The notes beneath the pieces are model-generated. The model was not told the DNA's origin, ran no database searches, and was given only the letters and a program-made list of their open reading frames with translations. A DNA stretch of 64,000 bases from Persicitalea sp038235275 (GTDB lineage: Bacteria > Bacteroidota > Bacteroidia > Cytophagales > Spirosomataceae), in the NCBI GenBank assembly GCA_038235275.1, contig JBBSUC010000009.1, positions 62,001-126,000 on the forward strand, in the 5' to 3' direction. The position numbers and the translations under genes were made by a program. Each line of letters starts with the position of its first letter. Position 1 is the first letter of the stretch. Positions 43,786-51,998 of the stretch are shown piece after piece.

Positions 43786-43817
43786 CAAAAATACGAAATT
43801 ACGAGCGTTTTGGCCAA
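43786..43817 (-). promoter_or_regulatory. Promoter of the DUF4007 operon
   Basis: On the minus strand TTG (43817-43815) is followed by exactly 21 bases and TATTTTTG (43793-43786), matching the Bacteroidota -33/-7 consensus. ATG 43771 lies 15 bases downstream, so the transcript would have a very short leader. No other such promoter was noticed inside the operon. Confidence 0.75.
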
Positions 43818-43901
43818 GACTCAAATCATGAATTATCTATCGCGGCGGTCTTTCTGAATACTCTTTCAGTAGAAACTGATTGAAACAGAACGCCAACCCT
43901 T

Positions 43902-44681
43902 TCAGTACTCGCCCAAATGAATCAGAACAAAAACCAGATTGAACAGTGAATGCTGCACAACGGCTTGCCCGAAGCCGTACCGCAGCCTGACGTAGCCGTT
44001 GAAAAGCCCCATTGTAATCTGCTGAAAGGTGATGAAAAAAGCCAGACTCACGACGGTGGCGGTTACCTCGCGGACGTTGAAGATGTGCATGAGTCCGAAC
44101 AGCAGCGAAGATGCGTAAAACACCCAACCGAAATGCTGTTCCCACCAATGCCGGAGGGTCTGTTCAAAAAACGAAATCCTGAGCAGAGCGTAAACGGTCA
44201 AGCCAACGGTCAAGCCCATGCTGACCATGAGGTAAAAGCCCGGTTCGTCGAGTACTTCGAGAATGTTCGTGGAATAGGAGCCGCCGTAGGGAAGCCAGTA
44301 GAAAGCGAGTAAGCCCAGGGAAACCGCCACCCGGAGCGGGCTAAACCGCAGTCCCCAGCGATAGGCCAATTCCTCGAACAGCGGGGCCGAGAGCAGGGAA
44401 CCAATTAAAAAGTCGGCCAGGCCGCCGCCAACCTGTTCCTGCTTCTGTAAAGTCTCGCCCGTGAAGTGCAGGATGAGCGGCCGGAAGGCGTTTAATTCTA
44501 AAATAATGCTGACCGAACGGATGATGAAGAGCACCAGGAAAAGTTGGAGGGCCAAACGGATTGAAAAATTGTACCTCTGGTCTTCGCAAATGGGTTTTAG
44601 CAGGAATCGCCAGAAATCGCGGAGGATGAATTTTAGGGTGGGTTTTGTTTCCGGCATGGGGACTTTTAGAAATTGGGACAT
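43902..44681 (-). CDS. CPBP-family intramembrane metalloprotease
   Basis: A 259-residue membrane protein with about seven hydrophobic helices and the CPBP/Abi motifs: FEELAYRWGLRF (EExxxR), LLFGLMHIFNV with a His, and a final VVQHSLFNLVF His motif. The family includes prenyl-protein-type proteases and bacteriocin self-immunity proteins. ATG 44681 is used; ATG 44657 is also possible. It is separated from prc by a strong terminator and transcribed on its own. Whether it belongs to the adjacent accessory island is unclear. Confidence 0.82.
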   Translation of the reverse strand: MSQFLKVPMPETKPTLKFILRDFWRFLLKPICEDQRYNFSIRLALQLFLVLFIIRSVSIILELNAFRPLILHFTGETLQKQEQVGGGLADFLIGSLLSAPLFEELAYRWGLRFSPLRVAVSLGLLAFYWLPYGGSYSTNILEVLDEPGFYLMVSMGLTVGLTVYALLRISFFEQTLRHWWEQHFGWVFYASSLLFGLMHIFNVREVTATVVSLAFFITFQQITMGLFNGYVRLRYGFGQAVVQHSLFNLVFVLIHLGEY

Positions 44682-44684
44682 TAA

Positions 44685-44716
44685 AAAGGCGGTCGCAATT
44701 AACAGCGACCGCCTTT
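44685..44716 (-). terminator. Terminator downstream of prc
   Basis: Perfect 12-bp arms (44685-44696 and 44705-44716, AAAGGCGGTCGC core) with an 8-nt loop; on the minus strand the stem is followed by TTTTT. It ends the FKBP-Prc transcript and lies directly before the CPBP start. A GC-rich dyad (acgggcgagccgcccgt, about 44728-44744) stands between it and the prc stop. Confidence 0.85.
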
Positions 44717-44764
44717 CTTTTGCTTGCGTAAGGACGGGCGAGCCGCCCGTACCACAACACAACC

Positions 44765-46888
44765 TTACCGCTTTTTCTTGGTTCCGGCCAGGCTGGGTTC
44801 GTTGGTGATTGTTACCAAGTCGGCCAGAATGCGGCTGGTTTCGGTCAAATAGATGTCCTTTTTCTTCTTGACGGGCGTTGTTTCCGTGGGCTCGGCTTCG
44901 TCGCCGCCGTCGGTATCGTCGTCCAGGTCTTTTAGCGCGGTGCGCTTTTTCTCGGCTTCGGCGCGTTCCTTGCGGCGCTTGTCGATTTGCAGCGAGATTG
45001 TCTTATCCTCGCGAGCTTTCTTGAAGTCGGCCAGATCACCTACCAGTTTCTTCAATTCTTCGTCGGATTTCAGGCGGCCATTGTACTTGTCGCGCAATTG
45101 ATCCACAACCTGGTCGCTGATGTTGTTGGTCACCTCGTAACGCGAGGAAGCGATTTGATCCCAGGGCATAGCGCTGGGCTGCGAAGCCTCACCGTATTCG
45201 TCAGCTTTGTATGGGGTAGGCAATTCCAGGTCGGGCATCACGCCGCGTAGCTGAGTGCTGCTGCCGTTGATGCGGTAGAACTTGGCCACCGTCAATTTTA
45301 CCTCACCCAGATCGTCTTTTTCTTTGGGCATCCACTTGTTCAACTCGATCAGCGTCTGCACCGTGCCTTTGCCGTACGTCTGCTCGCCGATGATGACGCC
45401 ACGCTTGTAATCCTGGATGGCCGCCGCGAAAATCTCCGACGCCGACGCGCTGAAGCGGTTCACCATCACGGCCAGCGGACCATCGTAAGCGATCATAGGG
45501 TCGGTGTCGGCCTGCACCTCCACATCGCCCTGTGACTCTTTCACCTGCACCACGGGGCCTTTGTTAATGAAAAGTCCGGTCAGCGAAATAGCTTCGGTCA
45601 GCGAGCCACCGCCGTTGTTGCGCAGATCGATTACAATGCCCTCGACGCCTTCCTTGCGGAGGTCTTCCATCAACTTTTGGGTGTCGCGGGTAGTGCTGGA
45701 AAACTCCTTTTCGTGCTTCTGCGCGCCCTCGAAGTCGCGGTAGAACAGCGGGATGTCGATCACGCCGATTTTCATCGGCTTGCCCCCGTGGTCTACCGTT
45801 ACGATCTCGCTCTTGGCGCGTTGCTCTTCCAACTTAATCTTCTCGCGAACGATGCGGATCTCGCGCGGCGGGGTATTGGGCAGGGCATTGGCAGCCAATA
45901 CCTGTAGGCGCACGATTGTACCTTTGGGGCCTTTGATGAGCTTCACGGCATCATCCACAAACCAGCCCACGATGTCCACAAAATCGCTGCCGTCGCCCTG
46001 GGCCACGCCCATGATGCGGTCTTCTTTTTTCAATTGCTTTCCCCGGAAAGCCGGACCGCCGGGGATCACGTCCACGATCTTAATGTAGCTATCCTCCTCA
46101 CGCAGCAAGGCCCCGATGCCTTCCAGCGACTGACTCATATCCTGCTTGAAGCGGTCGGCGGACACCGGACCGAGGTAATTCGTGTGGGGGTCGAGCGACT
46201 CGGCGTAGGCGTTCATGTACATCTGGAAAACCTGCTCCGAGCGAATGCGCTCCAGAGCACGGTTGCGGGTTTTGTAGCGCTTGGCCAGCGTACTGATGTT
46301 GGCCGTGTCGGCCTTGCCCGCCAGTTTCAGATCGAGGGCCTCGCTTTTGATGTACTTGCGCCAGGTGTCGTCGAGTTCGTCGGTGCTTTTGGCCCAGGTC
46401 ATCTTTTCGCGGTCGGTGTTCAGGCTCTCTTCTTTCGTGTAGTTAAAGGGATCGGGCTTGTCCAGCAATTTCTGGATGTACTCACTACGCTCCTGGTACC
46501 GCTTGCGGAAAGTATTGTAAATCTCGAAGGGAACGTCCAACTCGTCGTTTTTCAGAAAATCGTCGAAGGAGTACTTGTATTTGTCAAACTTCGCCACGTC
46601 CGAAGCCAGGAAATACAGCTTGCTGTGGTCAATGTCGTCGATATACTTCTTGTAAATTTCCGCCGAGAGCGAATCGTCGAGGTCGATCTTCCGATAGTGG
46701 TAGTTCGACAGAATTCGAATCGCGAGCCCTTCGGCCTTCAATTGCGCCGGAGTCGGTTTCAAATCTTCCGAAAGTGATCCCTCCTCAAGAGCAATTCCAT
46801 CGGGAAAGGAACCGGCACTTTGGGGTTGCGGCCCGCTTTGCCAGCCCAAAAGAACGATGGGGATCAGGGTAATCAGGTACTTTCTCAT
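44765..46888 (-). CDS. prc: Carboxy-terminal processing protease (tail-specific protease)
   Basis: A 707-residue exported S41 protease. After the signal peptide comes a tail-specific-protease N-terminal helical domain, a PDZ domain (about 240-330, IMGVAQGDGSDFVDIVGW) and the S41 core with the Ser/Lys dyad: NRFSASASEIFAAA (Ser about 480) and EQTYGKGTVQT (Lys about 507). The C-terminal region is charged (DUF3340-like). It trims or degrades periplasmic proteins from their C-termini. It lies 11 bases after the FKBP isomerase gene, so both form a periplasmic protein-quality operon. Confidence 0.94.
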   Translation of the reverse strand: MRKYLITLIPIVLLGWQSGPQPQSAGSFPDGIALEEGSLSEDLKPTPAQLKAEGLAIRILSNYHYRKIDLDDSLSAEIYKKYIDDIDHSKLYFLASDVAKFDKYKYSFDDFLKNDELDVPFEIYNTFRKRYQERSEYIQKLLDKPDPFNYTKEESLNTDREKMTWAKSTDELDDTWRKYIKSEALDLKLAGKADTANISTLAKRYKTRNRALERIRSEQVFQMYMNAYAESLDPHTNYLGPVSADRFKQDMSQSLEGIGALLREEDSYIKIVDVIPGGPAFRGKQLKKEDRIMGVAQGDGSDFVDIVGWFVDDAVKLIKGPKGTIVRLQVLAANALPNTPPREIRIVREKIKLEEQRAKSEIVTVDHGGKPMKIGVIDIPLFYRDFEGAQKHEKEFSSTTRDTQKLMEDLRKEGVEGIVIDLRNNGGGSLTEAISLTGLFINKGPVVQVKESQGDVEVQADTDPMIAYDGPLAVMVNRFSASASEIFAAAIQDYKRGVIIGEQTYGKGTVQTLIELNKWMPKEKDDLGEVKLTVAKFYRINGSSTQLRGVMPDLELPTPYKADEYGEASQPSAMPWDQIASSRYEVTNNISDQVVDQLRDKYNGRLKSDEELKKLVGDLADFKKAREDKTISLQIDKRRKERAEAEKKRTALKDLDDDTDGGDEAEPTETTPVKKKKDIYLTETSRILADLVTITNEPSLAGTKKKR

Positions 46889-46899
46889 CTAGGATTCAG

Positions 46900-47625
46900 T
46901 TAAAGGATTTCTAATAATTCTACGTCGAAGATCAGCGTCGAGTTCGGACCGATTTTAGGTCCGGCGGCGCGTTCGCCGTAAGCGAGATCGGCAGGTATGA
47001 ATAGCCGAAACTTCGAGCCGACGGGCATTAGCTTCAAAGCTTCTGTCCAGCCCGCAATCACCCGGTTGACGGGAAACTCCACAGGTTCGCCGCGTTCGAC
47101 GGAACTATCAAAAACCGTTCCATCGGTTAGCGTGCCGTGGTAGTTGACCTTCACAGTCGAGGTATCGGCGGGTTTTGGGCCTTCGCCCAGCTTGATTACC
47201 TCGTATTGCAGCCCGCTGGCGGTTGTCTTGATGTTGGGGCGTTTCTTGTTTTCTTCCAAAAACTTTTTCCCCGCCGCCAGGTTGGTGTTGCCCTGGACAG
47301 AGGCTTGTTTCTGGAAATATTCGCCGATGTACTGGTTGGCCTCTTCGGGACTCAGTTCGGTGTCCTGCTCCTTCAAAGTTTCATTAATTGCTTTCAGCAA
47401 TAAATCGGTATTGACGTTTGACAGACCCTGCTGCTTCAGCGAAGCCCCTACACTCAGCCCGATGGAATAGGCAACGGAGTCGAGTGCCGTTTTGAGGGAT
47501 TTGGGTGCGGTAGCCACCGTAGCGGCTTCTTTTTTAACGACTTTAGGGGTTTGGGCAAAAGCTTGGGTGGATACGAAGGCGGCACAAATCATAAGAGAGG
47601 CCAGTGATTTCAGGTTGCGGTACAT
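46900..47625 (-). CDS. FKBP-type peptidyl-prolyl isomerase, exported
   Basis: A 241-residue protein with a signal peptide (cleavage near QAFAQ), an FKBP N-terminal dimerisation domain (about 45-125, DSVAYSIGLSVGASLKQQG) and a C-terminal FKBP domain (about 130-241) with VKVNYHGTLTDGTVFDSS, VIAGWTEALKLMPVGSK and the final ELLEIL strand. This is the FkpA/Mip layout: a periplasmic isomerase and chaperone. It is first in the operon with prc and divergent from atpA. Confidence 0.93.
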   Translation of the reverse strand: MYRNLKSLASLMICAAFVSTQAFAQTPKVVKKEAATVATAPKSLKTALDSVAYSIGLSVGASLKQQGLSNVNTDLLLKAINETLKEQDTELSPEEANQYIGEYFQKQASVQGNTNLAAGKKFLEENKKRPNIKTTASGLQYEVIKLGEGPKPADTSTVKVNYHGTLTDGTVFDSSVERGEPVEFPVNRVIAGWTEALKLMPVGSKFRLFIPADLAYGERAAGPKIGPNSTLIFDVELLEIL

Positions 47626-47852
47626 TCGGTTTTAAAGGAACTGGTAAGTATATTATTTTGAAAAGACGGTAAAGAAACGAAAGCATTCCGCTAATAAACA
47701 CAATTCCACCCGGAAAAAGTTTGGAAGTCATGACCCTAAAGATACGCACACTATTCCCGAACCTACCCGGCTGTACCTGACTCAACCTTGGAATAGTATA
47801 ATTTCGGGCGGGGAGTTTTTTAGTCCATATCAAAATATTAACAAAAAAATCG

Positions 47853-47860
47853 TATTTTTG
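47853..47860 (+). promoter_or_regulatory. -7 box upstream of atpA
   Basis: TATTTTTG matches the Bacteroidota -7 element exactly and lies 57 bases before ATG 47918. No TTG is found at the expected -33 distance, so the promoter is only partly supported. It implies that atpA-atpG has its own transcription start. Confidence 0.5.
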
Positions 47861-47917
47861 CGGCTGTTTTTGAAAGAGCAACAACCTCAACTCCCAAATC
47901 TAGTAAATATACATCAT

Positions 47918-49495
47918 ATGGTATCTGTAAGACCGGACGAAGTTTCAGCCATCCTGCGCGAGCAACTTGCGGGTTCGAAATCGGAGGCGGAACTCGAAGA
48001 AGTCGGTACGGTGCTGCAGGTCGGCGACGGCGTGGCGCGTATCTACGGCCTTTCCAAAGTACAAGCCGGCGAACTGCTGGTGTTTGAAAACGGCCTGAAG
48101 GCCCTCGTGCTTAACCTCGAAGAAGACAACGTCGGCGCAGTACTGCTGGGCGAGTCCAGCGAAATTAAGGAGGGTGACACCGTCAAGCGCACCAACGAAA
48201 TCGCCTCCATCCAGGTGGGCGAAGGCATCACGGGCCGCGTGGTCAACACCCTGGCCGAACCCATCGACGGTCTCGGCCCCATCCAGGGCGAGTTGTTCGA
48301 AATGCCGCTGGAGCGCAAAGCCCCCGGCGTAATCTTCCGCCAGCCCGTTACAGAGCCTCTTCAAACGGGCATCAAGGCCATCGACGCCATGATCCCCATC
48401 GGCCGCGGTCAGCGCGAGCTGGTCATCGGCGATCGACAAACTGGCAAGACGGCGGTTTGTATCGATACCATCATCAACCAAAAGGAATTCTACGACAAGG
48501 GCGAGCCGGTCTATTGCATCTATGTGGCCTGCGGTCAAAAAGCCTCCACCATTAAGCTGATCGAAGCCACCCTGCGTCGCTACGGCGCGATGGACTACAC
48601 GGTCATCGTGGCTGCTGGTGCCGCCGATCCTACCCCGATGCAGTTTTTTGCGCCCTTCACGGGAGCCGCCATCGGTGAGTACTTCCGCGACACGGGACGT
48701 CCCGCGCTGGTGGTTTACGACGACCTTTCCAAGCAAGCCGTATCGTACCGCGAGGTATCGCTGCTGCTGCGCCGCCCACCCGGACGCGAAGCGTATCCCG
48801 GCGATGTTTTCTACCTGCACAGCCGCCTGTTGGAGCGGGCCGCCAAAATCGTGAACGACGATGCGATTGCCCAAAATATGAACGATCTGCCCCCTTCGCT
48901 GAAAGGCAAGGTGAAAGGTGGCGGTTCGTTGACGGCCCTGCCGATCATCGAAACTCAGGCGGGCGACGTGTCGGCCTATATCCCCACCAACGTAATTTCG
49001 ATTACCGACGGACAGATTTTCCTGGAAACGAACCTGTTCAACTCCGGCATCCGGCCCGCCATCAACGTGGGTATCTCGGTGTCGCGGGTGGGAGGTAACG
49101 CCCAGATCAAGTCCATGAAAAAGGTAGCGGGTACATTGAAACTCGACCAGGCGCAGTTCCGCGAACTGGAAGCCTTCGCCAAGTTCGGCTCCGACCTCGA
49201 CGCCGCCACGCAGTTGGCCATCGACCGCGGACAACGCAACCAGGAAGTCCTGAAGCAGCCGCAATACAGCCCCGTTCCCGTAGAACAGCAGGTAGCAATC
49301 ATCTACGCTTCCACCAAAGGACTCATCGACAAAGTGCCCGTCGACCGCGTAAAGGAATTCCAGGAAGACTACCTCACGGTTCTCTCCGGCCAATACGCCG
49401 ACACTATGAGCGCCTTCCGCGCTGGCAAATTCGACGACACGCTCACGGCCGTGCTGGAGAAGGTAGCGAAGGAAATCGCGGCGAAATACATCTAA
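47918..49495 (+). CDS. atpA: ATP synthase F1 subunit alpha
   Basis: A 525-residue F1 alpha subunit, the non-catalytic nucleotide-binding partner of beta at the inner membrane. Visible features are GDGVARIYGLSKVQAGELL, Walker A GDRQTGKTAVCIDT (about 171), LVVYDDLSKQA and the family signature PAINVGISVSRVGG. An in-frame start at 47858 overlaps the -7 box and is rejected; ATG 47918 starts the expected MVSVRPDEVSAIL. The usual upstream delta (atpH) and F0 genes are not here; the divergent FKBP gene sits upstream instead. Confidence 0.97.
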   Translation: MVSVRPDEVSAILREQLAGSKSEAELEEVGTVLQVGDGVARIYGLSKVQAGELLVFENGLKALVLNLEEDNVGAVLLGESSEIKEGDTVKRTNEIASIQVGEGITGRVVNTLAEPIDGLGPIQGELFEMPLERKAPGVIFRQPVTEPLQTGIKAIDAMIPIGRGQRELVIGDRQTGKTAVCIDTIINQKEFYDKGEPVYCIYVACGQKASTIKLIEATLRRYGAMDYTVIVAAGAADPTPMQFFAPFTGAAIGEYFRDTGRPALVVYDDLSKQAVSYREVSLLLRRPPGREAYPGDVFYLHSRLLERAAKIVNDDAIAQNMNDLPPSLKGKVKGGGSLTALPIIETQAGDVSAYIPTNVISITDGQIFLETNLFNSGIRPAINVGISVSRVGGNAQIKSMKKVAGTLKLDQAQFRELEAFAKFGSDLDAATQLAIDRGQRNQEVLKQPQYSPVPVEQQVAIIYASTKGLIDKVPVDRVKEFQEDYLTVLSGQYADTMSAFRAGKFDDTLTAVLEKVAKEIAAKYI

Positions 49496-49509
49496 TGTTT
49501 TGAATGAGT

Positions 49510-49563
49510 GAGTGATAGAATGATAGAATAAAGGGCATTGCCTATTCTATCATTCTATCATTC
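49510..49563 (+). repeat. 21-bp hairpin of reiterated words between atpA and atpG
   Basis: The arms 49510-49530 and 49543-49563 are inverted with one mismatch and consist of reiterated gatagaat / attctatc words around a 12-nt loop. The structure fills the atpA-atpG gap and ends shortly before the atpG start. It could terminate or attenuate transcription, protect the mRNA 3' end of atpA or adjust the atpA:atpG ratio. Confidence 0.75.
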
Positions 49564-49576
49564 AAAATTAATACGG

Positions 49577-50458
49577 ATGGCTAACTTAAAAGAAGTACGT
49601 AACCGCATTGTGTCGGTTAGTTCGACCCAGCAGATCACCCGCGCCATGAAAATGGTGTCGGCGGCGAAGCTGCGGCGGGCGCAGGATAATATCATTCAGA
49701 TGCGACCCTACGCCCAGAAATTGGGCGAAATGCTGGCGACGGTGTCGTCCGGCAGCGAGACGGGTTCCGATAGTCCGTACGGGCAGGCGCGTCCGGTGGA
49801 AAAGGTGCTTTTGATTCTGGTCACTTCTGACCGGGGCTTGTGCGGCGCGTTCAACAACAATGTCATTAAGGCCGCGATGGCGCACACTGCGGCTAACTAC
49901 GCCGATTTGGCGCGGCAGGGCAAGGTGGAAGTGCTGGCGATTGGCAAGAAAGGGGCCGAGGGAATGATACGCCGGGGCTTTGAAGTGAACGCCGCTTATC
50001 AGCATATTTTTAGCCAACTCAGTTTTGTGGGTGTAAAGGAAGCCGCTGAGGCAGTGATGGCGATGTTTGCCGAGGGCAAGTACGACCGCGTGGATTTGAT
50101 TTTCAACGAATTCAAGAACGTCGCAACCCAAATCATCCGCACGGAACAGTTTCTGCCCATCGCCGCCGATCCGGCCAACGGACAGGGCGGACGCCCCAAC
50201 ATCAACTACATTTTCGAGCCGGACGAGGAGGAAATCGTCAACGAACTGATCCCCAAGTCGCTCAAAATCCAATTGTACCGCGCGGTGCTGGAATCCAATG
50301 CTTCGGAACACGGAGCCAGGATGACCGCGATGGACAAAGCCACCGAAAACGCGCAGGAACTGTTGAAAGACCTGAAGCTCGTTTATAACCGGACGCGGCA
50401 GGCGGCAATCACCAAGGAAATTCTGGAAATTGTGGGCGGCGCGGAAGCCCTGTCCTAA
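49577..50458 (+). CDS. atpG: ATP synthase F1 subunit gamma
   Basis: A 293-residue gamma subunit, the central rotor stalk. It begins MANLKEVRNRIVSVSSTQQITRAMKMVSAAKLRRAQ and ends with the conserved YNRTRQAAITKEILEIVGGAEAL. The middle part (SDRGLCGAFNNNV) is also typical. ATG 49577 is chosen over an in-frame start at 49538 inside the hairpin repeat. It is followed at once by a strong terminator, so the transcript is atpA-atpG only. Confidence 0.96.
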   Translation: MANLKEVRNRIVSVSSTQQITRAMKMVSAAKLRRAQDNIIQMRPYAQKLGEMLATVSSGSETGSDSPYGQARPVEKVLLILVTSDRGLCGAFNNNVIKAAMAHTAANYADLARQGKVEVLAIGKKGAEGMIRRGFEVNAAYQHIFSQLSFVGVKEAAEAVMAMFAEGKYDRVDLIFNEFKNVATQIIRTEQFLPIAADPANGQGGRPNINYIFEPDEEEIVNELIPKSLKIQLYRAVLESNASEHGARMTAMDKATENAQELLKDLKLVYNRTRQAAITKEILEIVGGAEALS

Positions 50459-50481
50459 AACCGATCTTTTTACTCTCCTCT

Positions 50482-51759
50482 TTAAAGGGAAGCGGCCGCT
50501 GGGGTTGCTTCCCTTTTTTTGGTCAAAAGCGAGTCGATATCCTTACTCAGTTGTCGGGCCACCCGCTCGTAAACCACCGGAGCCGGATGCGCGTCGTCGA
50601 AGGGCAGCATATTTTCCTTGATCGACATCAGTTTGGAATAATCTAGCAATTTGATGTTTGCTTTTTCAAAAAGCTGTCTGGTTTCTGGGGAAATGGGATT
50701 TCCGGGAAAAATCACGACGAAAAAGTGGTCGTTCCCGAAGTGGGAAACGTATTCCTCCTGTGTCTTTTTGATGATTTTGACCAGCCACTCGTAGTGCGCG
50801 GCAGTGTGGACGCGCGGGTAGCTCCATTTCAATAGCTGGCGGATGCCCGTCGGCTGAAAATGGAGGATCGACTGGGTATAAACGCGGCGCTGGTCGGCAA
50901 ACACGCCGTTGGTCATCATCGTCTCTTCGTTTAGGTAGGGGAATCTCCCCTTCGTCATGTCGATCCAGCGGGTGGCTGGGATTACCCGGTCGAGGTGGTC
51001 GTCAATAAGTGTGAATACCGCGAAGCCGTCTTTTTGGGGAATTTGCCGTTCCAGTTGCTGCTGCTGCAAGCGGGCTAAAGCGTGCAGTGGTGAGTAGGCC
51101 AGAAAGCCGTAATTGTAGGCCCGGTAGCCGGGCGAATCGGCCTGAAAGTAATAGGGAAGCGTTTGGTTGTCGGAAACGCCGTCGCCGTAGGTGTAGGAAC
51201 AACCCAGGAACATGGCGTAGCGGGTACGGGGTAGAGTGTCGCTCAGCGGCGTCTTCCGCCGCCCCAACGAGTCAGTCGAAATGCTGACCGTACTATAACG
51301 CTTTCCTTTGTATATCGGCGCCCAGTCGATGTGCCAGTTGGGCTTCGCCGCCACGCCCAGGGTATCGCTGAAAACCGACGGCTCGGTGTGATCAGGCCGC
51401 AGAAAAGGTTGCGACGGAGCGGCCACCGTGGGTTTGGGTTGGTTGCGATTGACCAGCCAAAGACTTAGTTTTTCCAAACCAAACAACAGCAATCCGGTTA
51501 TCAGTAGGGTACTTATCGTTCCTTTTACGAAACCGGAGCCGTACATTAGTCCATAAAACAGAAAACTAACTCCCGATAGAATTACCAGCATTTTGAAAGT
51601 AGTGCGAACCACGTCCCGGTCGCGCCAAATACCGTCAGCGTTGCCATACACAAATTCAAAGGCCAAAATAGCCAGCGAGGCCAATAACAGAACTACAAAT
51701 AGGATGGCTACAATGGCGAGAAAACGAAGCTGTCCCCAATTTTTTTTTCTCGACCTCAA
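50482..51759 (-). CDS. Membrane-anchored SGNH/GDSL hydrolase-like protein
   Basis: A 425-residue protein with three N-terminal TM helices (about 11-36, 48-70, 77-97) and an extracytoplasmic SGNH-like domain: GCSYTYGDGV (nucleophile-type block), FTLIDDHLDRV and the C-terminal DDAHPAPVVYERVA (Asp/His pair). It may be an acyl- or acetyl-hydrolase acting on envelope sugars. The open frame begins only at TTG 51759 after an in-frame stop. In the neighbouring frame, ATG 51796 gives MKFKDKPSTNFRIEVEKK and would join exactly if the A9 tract (T9 at 51740-51748) were A8, so the true start is probably ATG 51796. Confidence 0.75.
   Translation of the reverse strand: MRSRKKNWGQLRFLAIVAILFVVLLLASLAILAFEFVYGNADGIWRDRDVVRTTFKMLVILSGVSFLFYGLMYGSGFVKGTISTLLITGLLLFGLEKLSLWLVNRNQPKPTVAAPSQPFLRPDHTEPSVFSDTLGVAAKPNWHIDWAPIYKGKRYSTVSISTDSLGRRKTPLSDTLPRTRYAMFLGCSYTYGDGVSDNQTLPYYFQADSPGYRAYNYGFLAYSPLHALARLQQQQLERQIPQKDGFAVFTLIDDHLDRVIPATRWIDMTKGRFPYLNEETMMTNGVFADQRRVYTQSILHFQPTGIRQLLKWSYPRVHTAAHYEWLVKIIKKTQEEYVSHFGNDHFFVVIFPGNPISPETRQLFEKANIKLLDYSKLMSIKENMLPFDDAHPAPVVYERVARQLSKDIDSLLTKKREATPAAASL
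50484..50520 (+). terminator. Terminator after atpG
   Basis: AAAGGGAAGC (50484-50493) pairs with GCTTCCCTTT (50507-50516), followed by a T run to 50520. The hairpin overlaps the last codons of the convergent SGNH gene. Confidence 0.85.
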
Positions 51760-51797
51760 TGCGAAAGTTAGTTGAAGGTTTGTCCTTGAATTTCATT

Positions 51798-51814
51798 TCA
51801 AAGCTTAGCTTTGA
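51798..51814. promoter_or_regulatory. Palindrome upstream of the SGNH gene
   Basis: TCAAAGCT-T-AGCTTTGA is a perfect 8-bp dyad around one base, lying two bases upstream of ATG 51796 on the minus strand. Its position suggests an operator or a translational hairpin, and it supports 51796 as the original start. Confidence 0.5.
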
Positions 51815-51998
51815 CAAAAAGCGCTTTGATACTTGCCTTGTCGGCAAAGATAACCATCTGACCAACACCCGCGCTATTTTCTCATCAAGTATTAAGAACG
51901 GGGGTAACTAAGTCTGACCGCTTGTACTATATTTGTCTCCTTTTACGTTTTCAACCGTTTATTTCACCATTCTTATTCATCAAAAAACAATCCAAATC

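Noticed and set aside
47945..49393. 482-codon open frame antisense to atpA
   Set aside because: It is the mirror of a highly conserved gene with strong third-position G/C bias, which commonly keeps an antisense frame open. Its translation has no recognisable motif.
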